This document shows, in pieces, positions 21,124-34,100 of a stretch of DNA of 64,000 bases; within the stretch, counting starts at the first letter, position 1, and every line of letters starts with the position of its first letter. The translations under genes and the position numbers were made by a program. The notes below the pieces were generated by a model. The model saw only the letters and a program-made list of their open reading frames with translations, was not told the origin of the DNA and ran no database searches. This stretch comes from Pempheris klunzingeri (lineage: Eukaryota; Chordata; Actinopteri; Acropomatiformes; Pempheridae): contig NC_092025.1 of NCBI RefSeq assembly GCF_042242105.1, positions 15,868,156 through 15,932,155 of the forward strand, written 5' to 3'.

Positions 21124-23510
21124 ATGGCAGACAGCTCGCACTGTTTCTACTGTCGGGAGGACCTCGGGGGGAAGAGGTTCGTCCGCAACGAAGGCAGGCC
21201 GGTGTGCGTCCGCTGCCACACCAAGTTCTGTGCCAACACCTGCGCTGAGTGCCATCGACCCATCCCTGTGGAGTCAAAGGTGCGTGTTGTCAGTCTGCAG
21301 TTGAGTTGTCGTTGCACGTATTTGTTATCAGGTCTGTGCAGTTTGACAATGTTTACCTTTTACGTCAAACTCCCCTTTCCCCCATCAGGAGCTCAGCCAT
21401 AAGGGCCGGTACTGGCATGAGGAGTGTTTCCGTTGTACCAAGTGTTACAAGCCTCTGGCCAAGGAGCCCTTCAGCACCAAGGACGACCGCATCATGTGTG
21501 GGAAGTGCTGCTCCAGAGAGGACGCTCCACGCTGCCATGGCTGCTATAAACCCATACTCGCTGGTAAGACAAATTTCTCATACTTAGCTCTATGGGCGAG
21601 TTGAGTGTAATGCTGAGAGGCAGTTTGACTTCATTACTAGTTTCTCTGACCTAATATCTCCCCAATCTCATCCGCTGCAGGCACAGAGAGTGTGGAGTAC
21701 AAAGGTAACTCGTGGCACGACGAGTGCTTCACCTGCTGCAGCTGTAAACGACCAATAGGATCGCAGAGTTTCCTCTCCAAAGGAACTGACACTTACTGCA
21801 ACCCCTGCTACGACAAGAAGTTTGCCAAACACTGCGTCTGCTGCAAAAAGGTTTTTTGTTTTTTAAATTTCAAACAGGCCACAGCGCCACCTTCCTCATT
21901 CTACCTAAAAGCAAGAGCTGAACATGATGATATATGATGATGTCATTTTTAACTATTAAGGAGACTGTTAAGGTAAAGGGAGGGTAACATTTAAGAGGGT
22001 GGAAGCAACATTATGAACAAGCATTTCTTTTACAGTCCCTTTATTCTTGTGTGGCATCGAAGACACCATTAGGGGTAATATTACCGTTCACACACTCTTC
22101 TTCTCTTCCCTCTGTCTCCAGGCTATAACCTCCGGAGGGGTGAACTACCAGGACCAGCCGTGGCACAGCCACTGTTTCGTGTGCAGCTCCTGCTCGAAGC
22201 CTCTGGCAGGCACGAGTTTCACCAACCACCAGGACCAAGTCTTCTGCGTCGACTGCTACAAGAGCTCTGTGGCAAAGAAATGCTGCGGCTGCCAAAACCC
22301 CATCACAGGTTGCTTCAAGTTAAAACTGAAGATTATGTTGTTATTAAATATAAATGACAAAACTGTTTCAGGCATACAGAGGCTGAAATCTGCACATAAA
22401 GATATGTTATGCCGGTTAGAGCTACCAATATAGAAAAAGTATCCACAATCAGTTTATACAATCTTCTCTCATTGAGCATTTTATCAGGGACCAGAACTGT
22501 TGGTCCGAGACTACAGTCCTCACAGATCTTTGGTGTGGTCACATGTTCCCCTAGCACAAATGTTTTATACCAGGACTTAGTCAAATCCCTTATTTAGGGT
22601 CTGGAACTGCTGAATGTAACTAGGTTTATCTTCTCTTCACATCATCTTAGGACCGATGGTAGAGATGGGATAAATTGTCATGTTTTGATTAATGTCTTGA
22701 TTAGAATTAACTCCTTAAATTGTATCCTCTCGTTTTCAAGGGGGTCCTCAATGACAATAAGATGATATAAACACAATTAGACAGAATGGCATTAACAACA
22801 AAATAATTGAAATTGAAATGATACCAATTGCAACCAAAGAAAAAAAACAAATCAGAGCACTGAAAGAGAATTAACTTAACTACCTGAATGTTCAAGGTAA
22901 TTAAGAGTTGGTCGTGTTAAGGTAAAAACAATGACAATGACAGCCTTTGCAGCCTTTAATTGTTTGGTTTTCAGGCACTTGCGTATCCTGAAATGCGTCC
23001 TCACAGCATAACTGTGACTCTAAAATCAGCAGTGAACCAGGTTAATGTTGGACATATACACTATATCTTTACATGTTCCATTCATCCATTTCTGGGCTGC
23101 AAACAGAAACAGGATTTTTACCAACTGGCAACCACCTGAATGCAAAATACGACACAGTCACATGACATTTCCTGACTTTACAAGTTCGTCACAATCCATG
23201 ACCGCCATGTAAACAAAAGGGAAGGCACGTCTGAATAGAAATTCCCAGCCGTCGAGTGCTCACTTGTTTTCCAGATTGGATTTGAACTGCTACTGCTGAG
23301 GCAGGAGCAGAAGTAAAGGCAATAACAGATGACTAACTCTAGTATCCTCTCCTCTCAGGTTTTGGTAAAGGAGTGAACGTGGTGAACTACGAGGGCAGCT
23401 CCTGGCACGAATACTGCTTCAACTGTAAGAGATGCTCCCTCAGTCTGTCCAACAAGCCGTTCATAGCCAAGGGCAAAGACATCCTCTGCTCAGACTGTGG
23501 CAACAAGTAG
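21124..23510 (+). CDS. fhl1: Four and a half LIM domains protein 1 (FHL1)
   Basis: FHL1 is a zinc-finger scaffold of striated muscle sarcomeres and nuclei; in humans it is linked to X-linked myopathies. Coding exons are 21124-21279, 21389-21563, 21681-21850, 22122-22308 and 23359-23510 (TAG), 279 codons against 280 residues for human FHL1A. All exon phases agree (0, 1, 0, 1). The frame shows an N-terminal half LIM finger (CFYCREDL with [13 protein letters not shown]) and four full LIM domains, with the paired CxxC, WHxxCF and CxxC spacing in each. The WHEECF, WHDECF, WHSHCF and WHEYCF signatures fall at the middle of the four repeats. The last exon starts [13 protein letters not shown], the FHL1A-type ending. 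The chosen ATG starts [10 protein letters not shown]; the codons just upstream do not extend the frame with an ATG. Confidence 0.97.
22309..23358 (+). other. fhl1: fhl1 last intron
   Basis: This 1.05 kb intron has a weak donor (CAG|GTTGCT). It carries a 39-bp element at 23224-23262 that recurs inverted at 28006-28044. In mammals this intron region contains an alternative exon (FHL1B/C forms); no equivalent is recognised here. Confidence 0.6.
23224..23262 (+). repeat. 39-bp dispersed element, copy 1
   Basis: The sequence begins GGCACGTCTGAATAGAAATT and ends CAGCCGTCGAGTGCTCA. Its reverse complement occurs at 28006-28044 with one mismatch. Similarity stops abruptly at both ends. Confidence 0.85.
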
Positions 23511-24375
23511 AGGCGGAGCTCCTGGTCTCTGTCTAACAGCAGCCACTGTGTTGTTTTTGTTTCTTTTCTCTTTACAGGCCAGAATCTCTGTCTCTAATAA
23601 TCTGTTAAATATTTGTTGAGTTTTTGCGAGATTGCGCATGAAGTGACGGAAACATTGGGACCAAAGTGTAATCTGTGTCCACTGTCCATTTTTGTCCCCG
23701 ATGCTGCACGCCAACACTTCAACATACTCTGTGCTGAGAGATGACATATGACAACAATGTAACAGTGTTTTGAACTGCTAAGAACAACCTTTCCAGACTG
23801 CCTGCAGAAATAAACGAGCAGCAGACGAGCGCAGATACTCGTCTGAAATACTAACAGAAGGTAAATACTGGGGCAATGATGCTGTATATGATTCTGCGGG
23901 TCATGTATAACACTTTCATTTACGGAGTTGACTGTTTACATACGATGTTAACACGGTTTTTACGAGCTGATGGTTGAGAGTCGTCACTTTGATTCGACAC
24001 AGTGTATGCTAAAGTGTTAGCATAAAGCTAAAGGGAACCATTTATTCTTTAAAGTTGAGAAATGTATATTCCGTATTTTTTAGCACAACTTCTGCTTACA
24101 TTGGTGGCTTTCATGCCTTGTTTTTCTGTTTTTGACGGGTGATATTTTCCAATGAAATACAAAAAAATGTTTTTAAATCAAAAATATCTATATTTGTAAT
24201 TGCTAATTGCCAAGGAACTATTACCATGCTTACTGTATGTTTTAAATAAATAAACCTTTATGCACTTTTCTTAACCATTTTCCCTCCAAGGAAAGAAAAA
24301 CTCTAGATTGGAATATATGCAAACTGCATGCTTTCATGTGTTGCTAATATGAAATAAACTTTCAACAAAACTGAG
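23511..24375 (+). other. fhl1: fhl1 3'UTR
   Basis: AT-rich sequence follows the stop codon. It has AATAAA signals near 23807, 24245 and 24353. The last is followed by a T-rich stretch and is the most likely end. Confidence 0.65.
24353..24358 (+). terminator. fhl1: Candidate fhl1 polyadenylation signal
   Basis: This AATAAA lies about 840 bases after the fhl1 stop codon and 0.5 kb before the first adgrg4 exon. Confidence 0.55.
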
Positions 24376-24869
24376 GAAATACAGTTGTTTTTATTCATTT
24401 AACACCAATTTTAAGGATCCATGCTGACATACAGCTAACTTCAAACACGTGCACATTATCTATCTATCTATAAATTAGTATGAAACAATAAAAATAGTTC
24501 AAATGAATAGAGTATCTATATGTAAAGATTGATGGTATTTCTTAATGCTACTTGCTTTACATTACACACAGAGACACTTAGAGAGTTACTGCCTGTTTTT
24601 ATGGCAGATTGAGCTTCACGTGTGTGTTCACAGAAAGCAGTGCATGTTTGTCAAAGCTGATAATGTCTTTGTGTGGGAGCTAATTACCTTTTTTTAATCT
24701 TAAATTGATTCACTAGTAGGATGGTATTTCCCCTCTCCCTCCATCTTCCACTGTCTCACCGTCTCTCACCTGCACACGGGCGCAAACACGCATAATTACA
24801 CAGGTGGACCAATCACAGAGGAAGACGGGTCTCTGCTCCACACACATAACCTGTCTGTCTTTGTTTGCA

Positions 24870-24999
24870 GAGACAGGTTGGTGGTTCAACTAAAGCGCTT
24901 TGAAATCTTTACTGTATTAAGTATCGCTGATATCGTGAGTGTGGATCAGGATTCAATTTGAGTTTTTCCGTTGTTTTTAGGATTAGTTTATTTATGCAG
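24870..24999 (+). promoter_or_regulatory. adgrg4: Candidate adgrg4 5'UTR exon
   Basis: This stretch ends in a consensus donor, ATGCAG|GTAAGT, at 24999. It is the first good donor upstream of the signal-peptide exon, which has an acceptor at 25156-25157. The upstream edge and the transcription start are uncertain. The exon is inferred from splice signals only. Confidence 0.4.
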
Positions 25000-25164
25000 G
25001 TAAGTACTTCTTCAATGCTGCAATGGTGTTTTAATTAAAGTTTAGTAGATAAAGTTATCGTAGAACTTGTTTTATTCAGTTAAAGCACAAATGTTATTCT
25101 AGCTCGAAAAATACTGGCAAAGAAATAAACTTTTGTTTGTTGTTGGGTTTTTTTCAGACTTGTG

Positions 25165-28100
25165 ATGATTTTTCTTCAAAGATTCCTCAAAGTGTTTGTC
25201 ACTCTGTCTCTGCTGGGCAGCGCTGCTTCCACTATGAAGCAAGGTAGGAAAATGTTTTCAGTGGACACGATGTGAAAGACTATCGAGTCAAAATATAGTT
25301 ACAGTAATATAGTTGTGGACGGGTAAAGGCTCTTCTGAGGTAGAAGCCTTTTTCTTCACTCTAAACTAAAGCTTAACCCACAGCTCTGTGAGAAAGGATG
25401 GCTGTAAATAAGTCAAGAATATCTAAAACAAACACAGTTTACAGTTGTTAAACACTATATGGCTACGCACTTAGAAACATGGTCTCTTTCAATGACAGAC
25501 AAAAGGTGAAAAGCTTGAAGCCAACATGGGAAGTTAAGCAGAGTTGTCTGCTGTCTTTTATTACATTTAAATCTCCAGCTACTGTTGACTGGACTGAGCT
25601 TTTCTATCATTTCAATGAGCGTACATGCAAATGAAAAACTTTCCTCCGTAATGCAGAACGTGTCCTTGTTTGATTTGGTTTGTCAATTCATCGATCAAAA
25701 GAAAACTAATCAACAATTCTGAGGATTTACCAAATGTCACACATACATTGTTAATTAAATATCTTTACAAGGTCTATACAGTTTATATGGTCGGACAAAA
25801 CAAGCAATTGGACAATATACGTTCAGATGTTTCATTAAATGAGTATGTTATTAATTGTGAAAGTGCCCGAAAGAGTTTATTCTTTATCAAAATTTAAAAG
25901 TGAAAGAAAAAAAAACTCCACACTGCATTTTAGCTTTTTGAAAGCAGCAGCTACAGAGGGATGTAACACTATTTATCCCTCGCTCTCTCTCCTCAGTGCT
26001 GAACAGCTGCTCTACACATCGACTCCCATGCGCTATATGTTAATGATTCACTGTATACCGTCTATTTCTGTCAGTCCCTCAGCTCAGTCTGTGGGGGAAG
26101 GTGGTTCACTTCACCTCGGGGTGCAGCCACTGGAGACTTAGGCCTCAGGTCTCCATCCCCGCCCTGCAGGAGCTCACTGTCTGCTTCAACCTCAAGTTCG
26201 AGGTACTGATTTAAAAAAATAAGCCCTTCCTGGCACCGTATGAGTGAATCCCAAGTCTACATTACACTGTTGTAACTTCCACGGACAATTTTAAGGGGAC
26301 TGCACAGTGTGAGACTTTAGGAATCACATATAATATTTCATCAAACACATCTAGGTTCAGGCTTCCTCACCGTGGACGGCCTTCATGTACCGTCACCCTG
26401 ACGCTCAGTACGCTGAGCTGGGCTTGGGGGGAAAGTTTGGCCGTTTAGTGGTCTGGCTGTTTGGGACGGAGTGGACGACCCCTCAGATCAACCTTCGTCT
26501 GTCACAGTGGTACTCACTGTGCCTGACCTGGACTCACACTGAAGACAGACCTGCCCTGTACGTCAATGGAAACCCGGTGGACATCATGGCAGGTGGGTCA
26601 CATGATAGACAACTGGGTTAGAAATTGAATATTGAATAGATAAAGAGCTGCAAGTCGCACGCTGCTGTATTTTAGCTTGAATTTGAACATCTTAAGGCCT
26701 CTTTTCATCATTTCTCACAGCTATGCTTTATTTTCTGATGGTTCTCTGTTACCTCATCTGTTTTATACATTATTTTTCTATTATTTTTACATGCTGCTTT
26801 TGTGTTTTGGTCAGATAAAGACAAATTTCAGAAAGCAGCAGACTACAAATCATAACTTTTACAGTGAAGCTGATGAGATGGAAGAGAGTTTTTATTTCCT
26901 GTCGGCTAATTTCACTGTGTATTTCATCCTCCTTTGTGTCATATTCCCTTGTTTTCTTCCCTCCTGGCTCACCGTCTAGACACACCTCCCTCCATGACCC
27001 CTTCATGCTGCAAACTGGCCCCCAATGGGACGCTTACTCTGGGTGCAGCACACCTCCTGGTCAACGGAAATATCCAGCTTATTCCATTTACCGGTCTGTT
27101 GGGCAAAGTATCTGTGTTTCGGCTCTGGGGGCGAGAACGCAGCAAAGAGGAAGTGACATCGCTGAAGTGTACAGAGGGGGACCTGGTGAGGTGGGAGAGA
27201 GACAACTGGGACGCTCAGGTCTGTGCTGCGGTGTCTGATTCCAGCCTGAAGTGTGGTGAGCCAAAGGAAAACGTCCTTTACACTGACCGGATTTTGTTTC
27301 ATCCAATTGTTTCTACAGAGGAAAAACACTTTCAAATTCTTATAAAGCCTACTTAAGCCAGTATCAACAGGCTGAATATTTCCAGTCGTATATTTCCTTC
27401 TCGCTGCCTCCCACAGTGGTTATACAACTGTCAGTGATTCACTTTAGTGCAGTTAATGGTCCGTCAGTTTCATCAAGCGTTTTACAGCTTTTTCCTCCCT
27501 CAGCCTCAAAGGCTGCCTTCGGTTTACTGAACGTCCTCGGCCCTTAAAGATTAAATATTGACCCCTGTCTTTTTGTCAGTTAAGTAAATACAGAAGCCAT
27601 TCTGTGATCAATAACATTGAGACCAGAATCATTAATCACACAGCTGTCATAGGCTTATTTTCTCTCTGCAAAGCTGGAACCTGCAGTAATTTTCACCTGA
27701 AAAACTACTGCTAACCCTCAGATTTAAGTAAAGCCAAGTGTCTGCATCAACAATGGCATTAGAGTTTTTACATTTTTAATAATAATTTTTTGATTGATTT
27801 CTAGTCGCCTACCCTAAGACTGAATGCAAGAAGTGGTTCTGCAACATGTTTGTTCATTAATTCAAATTTTTCCAGTTGAGCTCCAGTTTTGGTTTCATGA
27901 ACCAGAAGCTCAAAATGAGAGAAATTATCACAAAAAATGTTTCCGTTAGCGTCATGTTTTACATTTCCTATCTTTCACAGATAGGGAATGTAAAAACAAA
28001 ATAATTGAGCACTCGACGGCTGGGAATTTCCATTCAGACGTGCCAGACAGTTTAGAATAAAACAAAAATGAAAGTGGTTTAACGTGAAATTAAAACACAT

Positions 28101-31100
28101 TTAGGATTTACTATAGAAAATAAAATGCGTAACTACAATTGAAACTTAATTTGAATTGAATCAGTTTTATCAATATATGTTTTAACTGTTTCTGTGTTTT
28201 TATGTGCTGTTACTTTTTCTTTCCTTACATTAACGTATACTTTGTGGTGTTTCATATTCTCTTTGACTGATTAACGGCAGAGTGGTCCATTTACAAAGTG
28301 AGACTGATGTTTGCCATCATCCGTTACGATGGGAACAACACCGAGCTCTACACGGCCAGAGACGTTGCACATCACTGGGTAAAAGAAGCAAACTAATAAA
28401 TAAAAACAAAGTCGTAATGGGAATTTAACTGTTAAAAACTGACCTAACGATCTCTAGTGTGACAGCGGTAATGCTTTGAGCTAAACTTTTATCACAGGGT
28501 CAGTTTAGATCTGTTTGAGTACATGTTGAAATAAGTATAGTTAGATAATTATTTATAAAATGTCTATACGAATTACGGAGCCGTTGACTTAGATCGAATT
28601 ATATTGTACAGGTGATATTTTGACTTGGTTCCCCTGCTGTAAATCTCATTGGCTGTAACTGCTGTTTGTTGTTCCTGTAGCTTAGGGGGGTGCTGCCGAC
28701 CAGCATCTATTTACACAGAGTCTCTGTGTTTGAAGTAACCAGGTATAATTTGAGTTTACAACACCCACATGTATTTTGTAATAAAATACCTATGAAGGTC
28801 ATTTTGTGTCCAATCAATATAATGGGCCATAAAAATACTGACTTTCTCTGATCTCTGACACAGATCCAGTACTGAAGACAGCTCTGTTGAAGCATTACAT
28901 GAAGACAGACTCGTAAGCATACCTCATCAGGCTATAAAGCATTTAGTAGTTTCTCCCATTGTGGGGATAATCTCTGTGGCTAAAATCTTTAACATAACTT
29001 TATCTGTCTTTTATTCTTCAGGGGTGGTGGTCTCCCCCAACTAACAGGTAACGTGTTTCAGGTTTACAGTTTTACCCAAAAATGTTCTGTTCATTATATA
29101 TTCAGATAGTGGCTCGACAATAAGAAGGTCAACTGCAGTATATAGTTCAAATGATATTTGGTATAATGGTACGGTATAATCATGAGTATGTAAAACATGT
29201 TTTTTGTTTTTCTTTATTTGCCAAAGCTTCTTAAAGGTTCTCTACATGACATTCAGGACATATATATATAATACATATATATAATATACATATAATATAG
29301 CATAAAACAACTATTATGAATGAAGAGAGAATGAAGTCCCACTCCCTCTGTGTGTGTTTATGACCGAGCTTCCCTGTCCTTTGTTTTGGTCGTGGGGACG
29401 GCCGTGCGTGCATGTCAGAGCCACTGAGTTCCACTCAGTAAGCGAACATGTAGCACAGTGAAACCGAGCAGAAACATGAGTCAGAGCTGCTGCCCAGCGA
29501 CAGACTCAATTAAGCTAATGCACTGCACACAAAATGACGAACGAAGTGCCCAGTCTGAACCCTAAGAAGCCACGATGGCGGGGTGGAGGAGGGGAAAGAT
29601 TTGCTTTGGTCTGAGATGCTGAGATATTGTATAGAGAACCTTTCAGACTTAATCTTTAAAATTCTATATTTAGGGCAAACTCTTCTGATCTGAAATCTGT
29701 AAATAAACCACAGATAATCACTAGTCATATCCAATTAGTTCCATTTTAAAAGGGACACAAGCCAAATTGCATGGAAAGCACTGCAGCAGAAGACAGTAAA
29801 AACCCTCTATGTCTCCCTCCCTGTAGGTTTTACTGCCTGGTTCATGTAAGCGTCATCCCCAGCTTGGATGTGGCAGCTGTGCAAAATGAGATGTACAGAG
29901 ACCTTAGGATGCCCTACTATGAGTCCAGTGGCCTGCTACAGCTGCTGGCTGATGCTGCCAGCATACACGCCACTCCTGTTGGTAGGAAGTAGCTCTCACC
30001 AGGCACGTTTCTGTGTAAAGTCGGCGGAAAAACCTTTTCTGGTTCACATTGATCTATTCTCTATCTAGAAAGTTTTGCCGATGCCACCATTCGTCCTCCC
30101 GATGTGGTGACAGAGCCCTCTCCAGCCACAACCATCACATTTAAGACCACAACTGCCATTACTCTGACTAGCACCACCACAAGCAGCGCCACCACAAGCA
30201 GTGCCACCACAAGCAGCACCACCACAAGCAGCGCCACCACAAGCAGTGCCACCACAAGCAGCACCACCACAAGCAGCACCACCACAAGCAGTGCCACCAC
30301 AAGCAGCACCACCACAAGCAGCACCACCACAAGCAGCTCTACCAGCGCGGCCACCGCCACCACCTTCATAACAAGCCCCGCAGATACCTCTGGTGAGTCG
30401 GATAATCTAGAGTCATAGAAATGCTCTTTATTTGAGCTGTGCTTCACTGAACGCCTTATGAAAAGTTATTTATTGCTTATTTTGTCTGGGTCTCCTCAGC
30501 AGCAGAGTTGTATTTTGAGGTTAAGGTGAATGTTACCATAACCGGAGACTGTGATCCAGGACAGATTCTTCTCAGCTGGGTATGTCTGACAGAACAGCAT
30601 AGCTCTTTTAGTCTGGAGAATACGTCACAGATTTGGATGTAGCGGTCTTAAATGTGGCGCCTGACTCTCCACAGCTCAACTTCAGTCTACCTGCTGATAT
30701 GATGATGGTGCTTGACCTCCAGCTGCTCCCCAAACCTCCAAGGTACAACAACTCACCATCTATTTCCAGAAATATAACACAATCTGATTTCAACGTGCAC
30801 ATGTGATTTAGTGACTGATTTCGCTTGCAGACATCATCCTAACCTGCAGTCAAGCCCCTCTACCCCTGAGGGAGTAAGTAATCATAAAAGGCTCTCATGT
30901 CACAAACTATTCCTTCAATATTCATAGTTTTCATCGCAGTTATTCAGTTTTTGCTACATATATTTAGTCTTTGGATGGATTCATCACTGGATTAAAAGCC
31001 TGATTTTACATTTCGTTGAACTCAGTCTGGAATAAATGTAACTGAAACACAAATCCTGAAATTGCTTTAACGCCTGCATGTTCAGTCTTGAATTTGAATA

Positions 31101-34100
31101 CTCCTCCCCCCAGAGTTAAAACTATGTCAATATTGTTCATTCTTTTCCAGGTGTTTGCATTCAGAGTCTCAAGGTATGGATCACGCCTATTAAGTTTCAT
31201 TTAGATCAGGAACAAATTAACAGAAGGAAAATGAGTAGATGAACACGAAGAAGCACAAAGAGGCAAATTATGAACCAGTGCCAGTGTAATGGGCTGTTTA
31301 GCTCTAAGGGTGTCCCTGAATAAGGGTTTTCATAGTTGAATCAGATTCATCAAGTCTTTCATCTTTGATTGACTGATCATCGAAGCATGCTTTCTTTTCT
31401 GTTTTGTTTTGGGTTCATTGGTCTATGCTCTCATCTGCAACACTGGCTTCTATTTATTTCACAGCAGGCAAAAGAGCTGAGACACCCAATTAAAACGCTT
31501 CCACAAATCGCTTGTTTGTCAGTTTTAAATGCATTTTAAATCTGATTTTAAGAAAAAAAATGAGAGGGCGGGGGAGAGGTCAGGTCATAGAGCCTGAATG
31601 GAGCGATCCTTTGTTTCATAGCCACATTTCCACACAACTCTGATGATTTGAGAGTGAAATAAGGTTTGGGGTCACCACTACTTAGCAGACATATTTACTT
31701 TTTCACACTGCATCCTAATTTGAGTGGGACATTACAGTTAAATTTAGCTTTTTAATTCATGCATCAAATATATCAGTTTTGGGAAACTTTTATTGCCTGA
31801 AAAGTAACTTCTAAGGAGCTGTTTGCAACCCATAACTAACTCTTTTACTATTTGCAGAGCGAGCTGTATTTTCCAGGTTCAGGTCATGAAGTCACTGTTA
31901 GACACACAGGAAATGGAAGAGCAGATAAGAGACCTACTGCAGATCCCTTATAACAATGGATCCATCTCCCTGGTAACCGAGGACATACAGATACGCCGCA
32001 TATGTGAGTAAGGTTCAGGCTCAGTAAGAGATTACACAGAAATTAAATTAGATTACTTTTAATAACTGATATTTAACTCAATAAAACAAAGAGTTCAGTT
32101 TCTTCTCCTTCTCTATCTGTGTCACTGTCACCCTGTTTTAGTGATATTACTGTGTAATGCAGAAACCCATCAGACGAGGAAAGGTCTGTTTGAGTGGCAC
32201 GCCACTTCAGGAGGAAAAAACACCACTCAGCCGTGCCCAAAAAACCCTCAACGCAACGCCACTCGACACTGGTGAGCACTCAGACAGTCCGTTGATTCGT
32301 TATTCATCATCAACCATTACTAGTGCTTATGTATCTGACTGGGATGTCTTTGGTATGTGGGAGAAAGACAAATAAGACCCATCACACCCTGGACACAACT
32401 TGAATCAACTCCTCCCCTCCGGCAGGCACTACAGATCACTGTACACCAAAACAACCAGACACAAGAACTGCTTCTATCCAGGCCAACACTTGAATCTGTC
32501 ACAGTATCACAAACAAATCCCTTTGCAATAACCCTTTACATATGGGGTAGACACCCATATCCTCCCTAACTCGTGAATATAATGGAACCAGTACGTAGTC
32601 ATTTCATATTTATTCCAGCATCTTTGCACTCTGCATCATTGCACTGCTGCCCTTTTCACATTCAGTTTTTACATCTTATACTGTTACATATATATTTATA
32701 TTGTACATAGAGTTTAAATGTTTATTCAGTTCTGTTGTCCTTGTCTCCCTGTTTGTCTATTTATGTGTAAGCACACGAGAACTGTGGAAAAAACTCGTAT
32801 GTATTCACATACTTGGCCAATAAAAGCTGATTCTGATTCTGAAATAAAACACATGTAGCACAGTCCAGGGTGTTAGAATAAACTCCTCATTGTAAAAACA
32901 ATATGAGGTTATTCTGTTTTTCTTTGTTTGATGCCATTAAAAATTGAGCATTTTAAATTTTAGGACAGTTGGTTGCACAATAGAAGCAAACTAAATACAT
33001 CGCCTTGGGCTCTATGAAATTGTAATGGAAAATTTTAACAACCATTTATGAAATGTAATAGCGTAAAATTATCAAGCAATTAAAAAGTAAATGCTAACAT
33101 AAATAGAAATTGTAAATTGTTGGCTGCAGCCCTAATCACACTATTCTGAAATAGAGGCACTGTTACATTTCTGACATTTTACTAGTAGAGTTAAAACAAC
33201 TGTTCTGTGTCTGCCAGTAGCAGGGTTTCTTTTTAGAACGGATAACATTTGGGGATGTGATGTTTGATTTGATCATTAAAGGGCTGTGAGAGCTCTAATT
33301 ATATAACTTTTAAATGGCAAAACATTTGAATTTCAAAGATTAAGAATGTGCAAGCGTTAACTACTGTATGTGCAAGTGCTCCAATGATTTTATCACTTTT
33401 GTTTTGACCAAATTTGCCATTTTTCAATATTACTCTTCCTTGTTGACTTCAAGTAGTAGCACTTACACTAACGTACCCAGGAAAACCTGCTACATTAATA
33501 AATACTCTGGTAAATTGACACTTTGTGATGTTAATAGCTGAAATACGGGTGTGCATTTAAAGCTAGCAGCTTTTTTCTTTTTAATCAAGCTCTATAGTAC
33601 GTTAACACCCGTATGCTGACTGTATCTTACTGCTGTCCTTCATCCGTGAACTCATGACCATCAGACAATTTATCATGCCGTGGCGTTGAGTAAAGACTGC
33701 ATGCTATTAGCTGGTTGTCCACATGCATTTAACACATGAATAAATACAGGCCTGTTTGGGTATTGATTACATCCGTTGGTAAATATCTACATGGCTTTGT
33801 CGCCGTGTTCAGGACTCTTTCAGTGTGTTGACTCAGCGTGACAATACCTATTGATGGCTGCTCAGGAGCTCTACGAGGCCGTGCTCTAAAGTCATTAATC
33901 AGGAGGTCGTGTCATTAATGAGTGATTCCCAGGATGAACAACCTCCTAGCTGTTTAAGACGCACATTTTCTGCCTGGGGAAGGCATACATAGAAAAAAAG
34001 CTACAAAAAAATGGTGGTTTATAAAACTTTTACATCAAGACTAAAAAGATACCTTGCCTGTAAAATAAACATAAGAAAATGCAGTTTTGTTGAAAAAGCC

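Noticed and set aside
30061-30447. 128-codon Val/Leu ORF on the minus strand
   Set aside because: It is the antisense shadow of the adgrg4 Thr/Ser minisatellite exon.
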